DNA from: Tetracentron sinense
Lineage: Eukaryota; Streptophyta; Magnoliopsida; Trochodendrales; Trochodendraceae
NCBI GenBank assembly: GCA_015143295.1
Contig: CM026556.1
Location: forward strand, 16,678,547 to 16,742,546
Length of the DNA: 64,000 nt
Direction: 5' to 3'
Below, one piece after another: positions 22,601 to 34,600 of the stretch (position 1 is its first letter; each line of letters opens with the position of its first letter). Under the pieces are notes generated by a model, which worked only from the letters and a program-made list of their open reading frames with translations, made no database searches and was not told the origin of the DNA. Made by a program: the position numbers and the translations under genes.

Positions 22601-25600
22601 GGCTCGAGCAAGTTGGGAAATTCAGCAAATGTAGGTTTTCTCTTCAATTATGTTTGAAATACGTGACACATGAAAGCATGACATATTATGTATATGATGA
22701 ATACAAATTGTGTTATAACTTGAAATTGTATGGCTTAGTCTCCTTTACCATAGTGGTATGGAACACTATGGTAAGGGAGTCATGAATTAATATTATGAAG
22801 TTATAACGATTGTTAAGCTTTTTCTTTTTTTTTATCAATGTTAGGGTTCATTAATAGGGTGAGATATGTTCTACTCTAGGAATGAGTCCTTGGGTGAGTT
22901 ATTTACCATCCTAAGTCGGGGTTTATTAATGGGGTGAGATATGTTCTACTCCAGGAATGAGTCCTTGGGTGAGTTATGTACTATCCTAAATCGGGGTTCA
23001 TTAATGGGGTGAGATATGTTCAACTCCAGGAATGAGTCCTTGGGTGAATTACGTACTATTCCTAAACTAAGATCCTTTGAGAAATGGATCATTGGGTGAA
23101 GTTATGTACGAACCCAAAACCCAGTTGGGTGAACTGTGTGAGATCACGAAGAATAGTTAACTGGGTGAAGTTATGTACAAAACCAAGTTTCTATATAGGC
23201 ATGTTGTGTACAGCCTCCATGATTGTTAATAGGGTAAAGTTATTACAACCCCTAACAACAAGTAAAATGAGTAAAGAATTTCATAGACGAAAAAAATGTA
23301 CAATTCTGATAAGTGACTATATTGATAAGTAACAATATCATGTGTTGACAATGTGATGATGATATTGTAATGATCCGGAATTTTAATATAATAAAATTTT
23401 GGGGTTATTGGTCATTAACTAGAGTAGTAGAGTGAATTTTACTAAAATTAATTCCCACTAGATAAGTGTTTGAAAAATTTGTGAAAACTGGGTTTTGTTC
23501 GAGGTTGTGCTATCACGGGTAAAATTCAGCGTTTTTCTCCAGAAATCGCACACAACGTGCTGGTCGACTATCGGGACGATCACCCGACGTACCGGTTCCG
23601 TCGAGCATCGATTTGCGAGAACGCGGGAACCTCGTACGTAAGAAAACCAGGAAATCCACAAATTTTCGAAATTCAGTCGAGACTCGATATTTACCAATTG
23701 CTCCAATAGAAATCTACGAAACTCGCACACTGTGTGTCGGTCAATCGTCTGGAGGACTTTCTGTCGTCTCGACTGTTTATCAACTCCAACGACGAAACAG
23801 CAATGTGTTGTGTCCAAAACCAGGAAACTTCTGGGTTTTGCAATTTTCTTCTGGATTTACTTTTTACTGTCAAAACTTAACATTTTTCCCCGAAATTCGC
23901 ACACTGGGTGTCGGACTACCCCTAGCTCGATCGCCTGTCATTTCTTCACCATCGTACGTCGTTTAGCAGTGTTACGGGGGCTGTTGTATACACACAAAAT
24001 AGGAAAATGGTCAACTCGGTCAAACATGGTCAAACTGCCACGTCATGCAGCCCATGTGCTTAGCACATGGCCTCGCCACGTAGGCGCCACCTAAGGCAAG
24101 GTCTTGCCTATATAAGGAGGGTCACCCCCTCATTTTCACTTCCTCCCAGCGTATGGAGGTGCTGTCCGAGTGCTTTCTAGAGAGAGAAAGAGGAGAAAGA
24201 GAGGAGAGAGAAATTGGAGAGAGAAAAAGAAGGGGGTCTACCTTGGGGTTTTGCGGCAAGCTGAACGCATTGGCGACGTCCGTTTCACCACCCGGCACCT
24301 CGATTTGTGTGTAGAGAGAGAAAGAAAGAAAGTTAGAGAGAGAAAGTGGAAGCTAGAGAGAAAGAAGGTTCACCTTGGGGTTTATTGACGTTCCGAACAC
24401 AACCGCGCCGTCCATTTTGCCCTCCGGAACCTCGTTCAGCGTGTGGAAGGTAAAATCCCTTTCCCTCTCTTCTATTTTCCCTGTTATTTACGTTATGAAT
24501 AGTTAACTTTAAATGGTTGTAATTTTACGCTCAAAACTCGAAATCAAATGATTCTTCAACCATTGGAAAGATTCAGAAACCCTCTTCGATGTTCATGTTG
24601 AACATTTTTTCAGATTTTGTGTAGAAACCCGGAATCCGAGTTCACTGTGCTATGAAAAGTGTCAGTGAATAGTACCCTTAGGTGGTGTGTATAAAGGCTT
24701 AAGGCCTTTCATGGTGTTCTTGGTAGTATGGTGAGTTAAGTGAGGGTTTTAGGTGCGGGTGTTGAGTCTCAAAAAGAGAGTATAAAGATACTCTCTGTGT
24801 ATAGAAGCAAGGTGTAGAACCCCGGAATCCGAGTTCACTATGTTATGAACAGTGTTAGTGAATAGTGCCCTGGGATAGTGTATGTAATGGCCTAAGGCTT
24901 TCCATTGTGTTCTTGGTATTATGGTGAGTCAAGTGAGGGTTTTAGATGCGTGTGTTGAGTCTCAAAAAGAGCGTATAAATATACTCTAAGTAAGTAAAAA
25001 CAAGGGTATATAAAATACCCTAAATGTTTAAGGAGTTGTAAGTGAATAGTGCTGCATACAGTGCTTGTGAGGTCCAAGGTTCCCTAGGTGCTTGTGAATG
25101 ATGTGAGGAGTTTATTATAGGTTTTATGGTGTGTGAGGGTACTAAAGAACACTCCTTGATGTTTATGGATATTAAAAATTAAAAGGGGAAGGGTTCTAAG
25201 CTAGGAAGCACGGATACGGGTACGATACGGATACGGATACTACAAAACCTAAAAAAAAGGATACGGGTACAGCCAGGATACGTCTGTAATTTTTTTTTAA
25301 ATAATAATAATAATACTATATTTTGTATTATAATTACAAAATAACCATTGGTTCAGTTCTGTTTATGAATAAGAAATACCATGTCCATGCAAAAGCAAAA
25401 GAAATAGGGTCATCTCATCATCCATTAAGCAAAAAAGAAAGTCATCCTATCATCCACTAAGCAAAATATAAAGAAGACCATGTTCATGCAAAAACAAAAG
25501 AGATAGGGTCACAACCCCAGGTCTCCAAAAATATATATATATTATTCATGGTCGTATCCCGGCCATATCCTGGCATATCCATGCCGTATCGGAGCCTTAT

Positions 25601-28600
25601 CCAAATAAAAAAAATAGTTTTTAGTTAACAGGATACGTCTCAGCCGTATCTTGTACGTATCCTGCCGTATCGAAGGCGTATCGGTATCCAATATGTATCC
25701 GATACGGGTACGAAAGCCTATTTGAAGTATTTGTGCTTTCTAGGTTCTAATTGTTAAAGGATAGGGGAGGTCTTAATAACCCTCAACTTGTGGAATCTCT
25801 AGTTTTGTCCTCTCTAATCGGAATTGAGTGATTCTTGAGCCATTAGAAAGATATTGAAACCCTCTTCGAGGTTCATGTTTATCACTTTTTCAGATTTTGA
25901 GTCAAAATTGGGTCAAACATCGGATTTCTATTAAACTAGTTTGCTGAAAATCTGAACTGCTGAAATCCATTTCAAACCAGTCAGCTTTATGGCTACTTTA
26001 ATCCATGAATAAAGCAGAATTAGGAGTTGTGTAAAACATGAAAATTGTTCCCCTTTGAAAGACAAGTTCAACGCAAGTTGAATCGTCAAAAGTCAAAAGT
26101 TATGGTCAAAATACCGAAGCGGAAAAACGAGGCCTAGGCAGAGTGCCATTTCGGCGACGAATTAAGTTGGGGGCCGAAATTAGTCGACGAATTCAGCCCA
26201 AAAATAGCCAAAACGCCTAGAAACAACCTGTAACTCGTCACCAACCTTGGGGGATATTTTCCTAAGGAGTTTTTGGGTTTTTGGCAACCTTTAGACTATA
26301 AATAGAAGGGGATTTCGTGGGTTTGATCTACTCAAACCCTAAGCTTGGGTTTTTTGAAAGATTAAAGAAGAGAAGAAGAAGAAGAAAGGTGAGAGTTGTT
26401 TGGATGTTCTGAGTTCATGTTTTTCCATCAAAGGAAAAGTTCTTCTTGCTTTCTTGATGTTCTAACACCTAGATTTCGAATCCAAAGTGACTCCACAAGC
26501 TTGGAATTTCTCCAAAGAAATTCTGTGTGTGTTCTTGAAGAAGGGGGTTTTCAAACCAAGATTTTCCCAAGCTTCAACCAAGCTTTCCTCAAGCTTGATT
26601 CAGTCTACAGAAGTGTAAAAACTTCCTATTAAGGTAGATACACTCTACTAACTGGCTCTACTATGAACGGTTAATGAATAGTAGAAATTAAATTGTGTTC
26701 TTGAATGGAATTTGGGTTGATAAACCATGTCCTCTATGCTATGAATCTTACCATGATTTCTAAAGGTTTACATGGCTATTAAATTGCTCATACATGCTTT
26801 ATGAACTCATATGCATGAAATTAGATTGATTTTGATCAAAGCATGGGTTTTTCTCTAAGTATGATTTTGCTCAAAAGGATTTTGTTCTAAGTTAAGCTAT
26901 CATGGTTTTGCAAAAGGGGGTTTTTCTCAAAAGTGGCTTTGCTCAAAGAACGATTTTTGATTCAAGGGCTTAGGCCTTGCTTATAAAGTATTGCTTTGAT
27001 TTTCGGACTCAAGGGAGTTTCCCTCCTTGCTTGTAAAGTATTGCTTTGATTTTCGGACTCAAGGGAGTTTACCTCCTTACTTGTAAAGTATCGCTTTGTT
27101 TTGGAACTCCAGGGAGTTTACCTCCTTACTTGTAAAATATCACTTTGTTTTGGAACTCAAGGGAATTTACCTCCTTGCTTGTAAAGTATTGATTTTCGGA
27201 CTCAAGGGAGTTTACCTGCTTGCTTGTAAAGTATCACTTTGTTTTGGAACTCAAAGAAGTTTACCTCCTTGCTTGTAAAGTATCGCTTTGTTTTGAAATT
27301 CAAGGGCTTCGGGCCTTGCTTGTAAAGTATCAATTTGATTCGTAAAGTATTGCTTAAAGTTATTGGTTTTGATAAAATGCTCAACGATAAATATGTCTTG
27401 TAAAGTTTTGCGAAGTCATTTGCCTTGTAAAGAAATGCTCACATGCTATCTGTTTTATGAACTGCTCTAAGTTATATGCTCGTTCGGCTTTGCTTTTGCA
27501 TGTTTCGCTCTAATAAATACATATGCTATCCTTGATGTTTATAGTAATGTTATTTAGTAGTTTGTATATGCTGAGTATTCCATGCTCAGCCGAATTGTTG
27601 ACTTCGGTAGGTTCTGTGGATGCACATGCTCCTGAGCCTTGGATAGAAGAGGAGTACTACGAGCCGGAGCCTGCCATGGATCATCACCAGGATGATGGAA
27701 CTCTAGATAGGAGACCCTATCTAGACTATTATTGATTGAAGTGAGGGAGAGGGTTGTGTATTTTGAAAGTGGGGAATGTCTGCTTTAGACTTTATATTTT
27801 GTATAATCGGTTGGTTCGGAATTGGAATACAAATCGCAGGTTTATGTTATAAAGAAATTTTCAGGTTCGCCTTTTAGTATGTCTTATATGCTCTTGCAGG
27901 ATGGTATGTTCGCCTTATGTGTCATGACAGGATGGTATGACATGGCGGTCACAAACCAAAAGTCTCCTAACTCCTAGGGGGATTTTGGGTCGTGACACAA
28001 GGGTATATAAAATGCCCTAAGTGCTTAAAGGGTTGTAAGTGTTTGTGAATGATGTGAGGAGGTTATTATAGGTTTTATGGTATGTGAGGGTACTAAAGAA
28101 CACCCTTTGATGTGTATGGGTGTTTGGGATGAAGGAGTAAGAGTATGAAATAGTTCTAAGTGTGAAAAAGAGGGATGCCTTAACATACCTCAACTTTAAG
28201 GAGCTCTAAAATTCTCACCGCTGATCGGAATTGAGTGACTCTTCACTTTTTGGAAAGGTATTTAAACCCTCTTCAAGGTTCATGTTTATCATTTTCCTAT
28301 ATTCTTAGTCTAAGATAGGGTAAACGTCCAATTTCTGAAGTCGGATCTGCTGAAAATCCGGACTGCTGAAACCCATTTCCAGATCAGTCGACTTTAGAGC
28401 TCATTTAGGTAATTAAAAACTCAAAACATGAAAGTTGTTCCCCTTTGAATGACGAGTCCAACTCAAGTTGAATCGTCAAAATCCGAATAGCGAGTCAAAA
28501 ATTATGGCCGAAATATCAAAGCAGGTCAGCAACTATTCGACCGAACACAAATCCGGTCGACCGACCCTCCTATCCGATCGACCGAACCTCCTTACCAGTT

Positions 28601-31600
28601 GACCGAACAGCCCAAATTTTGTATGGAAAATATTTCCAGAGAGCTGATTTCAAACCAGTCAACCGATGGGCACCCCCGGTCGACCGAACCTCGCACATTT
28701 GGCCTTTTTTGGTCTTTTTAAGTCATTCATTAAGGGTAGGATAGTCATTCGACCTCCCCTTTTCTTATATAAGCCCAAATTCGTGCCTTAGGGGATCATA
28801 AACATCCTAAGGAAAATTTTGGGAGATTGAGAGAGAGAGTAAGAGGGAAGTTGGGGTTTTGGCTAGGGTTGTGCAATTAAGAGCAAAGGTGGACCTCAAT
28901 TCTAACATCCAAGCTTCTCAAGTGCTTGGATCTTCTTCCTCAAGGTTAGGGCTTCCTCCTAAAGCTAGGGCTTAGTTTCTTCAACAAGTTTCAAGTCTTG
29001 GATCAAGGGATTTGGTCCTTCCAAGGTTAGTACACCCTTACTAACTAACTTAGTATTAACCTAGTTTCTCTTGGATTGATTATGATTGAGCATCTGTAAC
29101 CCAAATTCTTACCTTAAAACCAATGATTTCCTAAATCTATACAAGATAAACTAAAGATGGAATGGTGGATGGAATGTATGGGTGATGTTGGATGTTGAGG
29201 CGATTGGATGCCACGTAGTGTGATGAATGTTGTGTGATGAAAATGGTGGAAGGGCATTGTATACATAATGAATACACCCCATGTGTTTGATGAAATGTTA
29301 GAACAAGAAAAAAATGCATAAATGACTACAACAATGTTGAACACCACATGTTTGATAAAATGCTTGTATGAGAAGTAGTGTATTTAATCAAGCCCATAAC
29401 ATGCATGATTTTTGGGGTTGTTCTCTAAAGGGTAAAATTGATCAAATGCTCTCTATCTTGCTTACGAATACATGACTATCAATAGAAAGTGGAAATGCTA
29501 TATGATGTCCTCAATCCTTTTCATGTTATTATTATGCTCACACATAGTCACACACCACACGTATACATGCATGAACCGGGTTTCCAAGTATATTTATATA
29601 AGAAACAACAAGAACAAGAAATGTGATTCACGAAATGAATGATAAAGCCGGATATCTGACCGGTCAAGGGTAGGGCATATCCTAAGATATGTCATACCTG
29701 GCTTACAAGAAAACATGAAAAGCAAGAATAAAGAAATATGGAAGGATGTTAGTGTACTAAGACCAGGTACGGGCACTAACATCTGTTCTTCAACAAGTAT
29801 GAAAGGATGTTGGTATACTAAGACCAGGTTCGGGTACTAGCATCTGTCTCCAAGTAAAATGACAAACATGAAAGTATACTAGTGTACTAAGACCAGGTAC
29901 AAGCACTCGTATATGTTTCTAAGACAAGTATGAAAGGGTGTTACTGTACTAAGACCAGGTACGGGCATTAACATCTGCTTTCAAGAAAGTATGAGAGGAT
30001 ATTAGTATACTAAGACCAGGTATGGGTACTAGTATTTGTCTCCAAGCAAGAATAAAAAAATATGAAAGGATGTTTAGTGTACTAAAACTAGGTATGGGCA
30101 CTATCATCTGTTTCCAAGCAAGCAAGGTTATAAGAAACTCACAAGCAAGTTAACAAGAAAAACATACATGATTCTCACAAGACAAGAACTTAATATGTCC
30201 GTCAATTTCATAGTTCGGGTACTAGCTAAATAAGATAAGTGAAATGAAGAATCTCATAAGACATGTAAGGAAACCCACAAGATATATAAGATGCATAAGG
30301 AACGTACAAGATTCACAAGGGAGTTGAAATACGTTTTGGTTAAAGCGTGAATATAATGCATGATTTAAGATATGATGTTCAAGATTTATATTGTTATTTC
30401 ATTTTAGTTTCCGCACTCTGATTATGTATCTTTATGATGAACTATGTCCTGTATAGCATGTTAATGTTATTACTATTGTTAGCTAATAGCTTGTACTCGC
30501 TGAGTATTTCATGCTTAGTCATACATTTTATGTCGGCAGGTTCATTCTACATGGTATCCCCAGGACAGTAGATCGAGGTGGGTTATGGAGGGCCAGAGCC
30601 TTCTTGGGAGGTTCTTGATGATGATAGGGGTTGTGATATAGGACCTTAGGGTTGAGTGATGTAGAGGGAGAGACATGTATTTTGGGTTTTTATTTCTGTG
30701 AATATTTGTATCACTTGAGTTGGTAACTCAAGTTAAGGATTTCATACACATGTCTTAGTTTATATTCAGTTATTGTAAACAATTGCACTTGGAACACAAC
30801 CATGTTATTAAAGAAATTTTAGTTCACTATTTAGCTTGCCTTGTGTGCCTCTACAGGATGGTTGTTGTGGTAGGTAACAAGCCCAAATATCACCTAACTC
30901 CTAGGGGGTGTTTTGGGGCGTTACATTTTGAGCCTAAGTGAGGTCAAATGGCCGAAAACCGAAGACTGGTCTACTGTAATTCATCCCAGGAGCAGCCAAC
31001 TTTAGGGAAGCCTAGTTTTGTAACCACTAATTAGATTTAAATGATTCTTGAGCCGTTGGAATGATACGGAAACCCTCTTTGATGTTTATGTTGAACATTT
31101 TTCCAGATTTTGAGCCTAAGTAAGGTCAAATGGCCGAAAATCGAAGATTGGTCTGCTATAATTCGTCCTAGGAACAGCCAACTTTAGGAAAGACTAGTTT
31201 TGTAACCACTAATCGGAATTGAATGATTCTTGAGCCGTTGGAAAGATACGGAAACCCTTTTCGATGTTCATGTTGAACATTTTTTCAGATTTGGAGCCTA
31301 AGTAAGGTCAAATGGCTGAAAACCAAAACTGGTCTATTGTAATTCGTCTCAGGAACAACCAACTTTAGGGAAACCTAGTTTTGTAACCACTGATCGGAAT
31401 TGAATGATTCTTGAGTCATTGGAAAGATACGGAAACCCTCTTTGATGTTCATGTCGAACATTTTTCCAAATTTTGAGCCTAAGTGAGGTCAAATGGCCGA
31501 AAACCGGTCTGCTGTAATTCGTCCTAGGAACAGCCAACTTTAGGGAAGCCTAGTTTTGTAACCGTTGATTGGAATCGAATGATTCTTGAGCCATTAGAAA

Positions 31601-34600
31601 GATACGGAAACTCTCTTCGATTTCAAATGGCCAAAGACCGAAGCCTGGTCGGCTGTAATTCGTCCCAGGAACAACCAACTTTAGGGAAGCCTATTTCTGT
31701 AACCACTGATCGGAATCGAATGATTCTTGAGTCGTTAGAAAGATACCCTTCTTCGATGTTCATGTTGTACATTTTTCCAAATTTTAAGCCTAAGTTAGGT
31801 TAAAATATGAAAATATAGAAATGGTCAAACTATTTTGGAATTTTATGAACAATTAACTTTTGGAGACTGTTTTCATTCGGGATTATTATTTTGGAATGGT
31901 TTGTTTATGCTATGGCGTGGATAAAAAAAAGGATCGGAGATCCGGTGTGATGCGTATGAGATGAATGGGGATGCGTGTGATTTGAGTAGAGGGGCGTAGC
32001 CCTTGGTTTCGGGCTGTAAACAACTCGAAATTTCGACTCAAGAGACTGGGAGATCAATTGCCGGTGTGTCAGTTTTGGGGATTTTGATCCCAATTGTGTT
32101 CGGACCCTCTGGGAAGCTCGGTTTGGCTCCCTGGAAGTGTTGTGATGTACCCTTGGGTGATGTATTGATTATTAGACACTTGTAAAGCAATGAATGGATC
32201 CATCAGCCCGGATAGGTTCCCTATCGGAACGATCTTTGTATGATGTGATGTTGTATGACGCTTAGTAGGGCAATGAAAGGGGTCTATCGGCCAGATAATG
32301 TTCCTCATTGGAACAGTATACTTTTGAAATTGGTCCACAAGCGTGAGGCCCAACCGGTTCAATTATTCAAGTAAGGCTTGAATAATTGGGGATTTTCTAC
32401 GGTTAGAAAACATAACATGTGTTGGATGTAGTTAGGGTCCCTCTGTGACTAATAGTCGGGAGTGGGTGGATTAATATCCATAAATCCTCTTTGACTAGGT
32501 CAGGAGTGGTGATGTTGCTTAGTCCTCTGTGACTGATAGTCGGGAGTGGGTAGAGTGTTGCAACCCAAAATACCCCTTAGGAGTTAGGGATATTTTAGCT
32601 CTCAACTGATCTTATAACACTCCATCCTATGAAAATACACAAGGAAAACATAGCGGAAACGGAATACCCAGCGGCCTACGGAAGCAAAACCTATAACAAT
32701 TACATGTTTATATATATAAGTCTGAACCAACAGAACATAAACAAAATGAGATATGGAGTGGACAAGTCCCACTCTCAAAATACAAAACATAACTGTCCCT
32801 TTCTCTCTCAGCAATAATCTAGATAGGGCCACCTATCTAGTACTCCATCATCCTGGTGCTGATCCATAGTGGGCTCGACCCACTACTCAAGAGCATATAC
32901 ATCAACAGGACCTGCCGAAGTCAATAGTTCAACTGAGCATGGAATACTCAGTGTCTACAAACTACTAGCTAACAATGTAATAATATCATTGAACATACAA
33001 GACCATAAAGACGTAGAAATCCTTAAAAACATAGTTTCCAAAACCATTTCCTTATGAGTTTCCATATGAAATCCAAACCATATGAGTCGTATAAGTTCGT
33101 ATGAGAATCAGAGTCTTGTGAGTTCCTTAGAGTTCTTAGAGCTTGTGATACGTGGAGACTTAGAGTACTTAGAGTCTTAGAGATCCACTTATGAGATCGT
33201 ATGAGCTTATGAGATCCTTATGAGCATAACTTTGAGCCGGACCTTAGCACCCGTGAAAAGACTTAGAGACGGGATATATAAATACCCTTCATCAAATATA
33301 TAGAAGTGGACTGCCAAGATCCTTGACCAACCTTCCCGTTGGCTTTGTCCAATTTCTTATGAGATTACTTTGAGCCGGATATGACATATCCTTGGATATG
33401 CCGTATCCTTGACCAACCCGATGTTTGACTTTATCAATGCTTATGAGCTTGTGAGCTATGGTTTATGAGTTCTTAGAAATCCTATGAATGCGTCGATAAA
33501 TCCGTTCGTATGAGAAATCATTGAGTCATGCAAGACATGTGAACATAATAAGCATGTGAGCATACTAAGCATGTAAGTATCATGGTAAGCTTAGAAAACC
33601 TTTAAACATAAAGTCATAGTCATATAGCATCCATCATAGTGATAGTTTACAATCCATATAGGTTAAATCCATCCAATCACCCAAGAACATAGAAGAGACC
33701 ATGGTTTTCTTAAAGGAAATCATACATGGATAGATAGTAGTGTGTATCTACCTTTCTAGATTGATTCCTTGATCTAAAACGCTTTGGAATACGTCGAGAA
33801 ACGAGAAAGAACACCTTCTTTGGTTGAAAACCCAACAAGGGAACACCCAAGAACAAATCCCCAAAGCCTTCCTTCCTTCTTTTTCTTCTCCTTTCTTTCT
33901 CTCTTTTCTTCTCTTAGGGGTGTTGTAAACCCTCAGGCCACGAAATGGGGTCTTTATAGACCTCATGGGTCTTGGTGAAACACCCAAAACACCCCAAGGC
34001 CAAAGTAGGTCGGCCACAAGGCAAAACCAGCATCACCGATCGACCGATAGGGAGGTTCGGTTGACGGTCAAAAATCAGCTCTCTGCCCAAAATCCCCATA
34101 CAAAAAATATGTCATTCGGTCGATCGGTAGGGACTATTATTGACTGGTTGCTATTCGGTCGACCGGTAGTAAAATCGGTAAACCAGTTCCCTGTATTTTT
34201 GCCTGTTTTCCCATTTCCAACACTAAGAGTATTTCACATACTCTTAGCTTGAATCCATAGCTCAACTAGGGTACCTTACCATACTTGGAACACCCCATTA
34301 TTACACAACATCACAATACTTAGGATCCTACAAAAACCCTCATTCCATAAATCAAATACTAAGGTCACATAGAAGACCTTGGCTTAAACATACCTAGTGC
34401 AAAAGCACCATTCACGGCATTATTCACTAAAATAGTGATTCCAAGATCCCGGGTTCTCCAGGAGTGTTATCCATAGATCCTCTTTAATTAGGTCAGGAGA
34501 GAACAAATTGTTGTATTTTCAAGATAGAAATTTCGTGAGGATAGAGTTCTCCACTGTAGATGAGTCAGAGAGTTGTGTTATCTGATAGAAATGTTGTGAG

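Larger units (their letters stand above)
24813..27997 (+). mobile_element. Solo LTR A, inserted in LTR B
   Basis: It starts TGTAGAACCCCGG and ends GGGTCGTGACA. Target duplication CAAGG is exact (24808-24812, 27998-28002), and LTR B resumes at the expected base. Without the hAT insert it is about 2.6 kb. It belongs to the same family as B. Landmarks: TATAAATAG (26297-26305), donor AAG/GTAGAT at 26633, array 26985-27330, hairpin at about 27570-27590, acceptor GGTAG/GT at 27610, conserved short frame 27613-27735. Confidence 0.92.
24620..30925 (+). mobile_element. Solo LTR B, inserted in LTR D
   Basis: It starts TGTAGAAACCCGG and ends GGGGCGTTACA. Target duplication TTTTG is exact (24615-24619, 30926-30930). 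Its own sequence (24620-24812, 28003-30925) is about 3.1 kb. Landmarks in order: CCGGTCGACCG-type words (28530-28695), TATATAAG (28766-28773), leader without an ATG, donor AAG/GTTAGT at 29025, array 29730-30125, acceptor GGCAG/GT at 30539. LTR A sits 193 bases from its start. Confidence 0.92.

Noticed and set aside
26396-26632. 78-codon frame in the leader of LTR A
   Set aside because: It ends just before the donor and has no counterpart in LTRs B and F, whose leaders lack any ATG.
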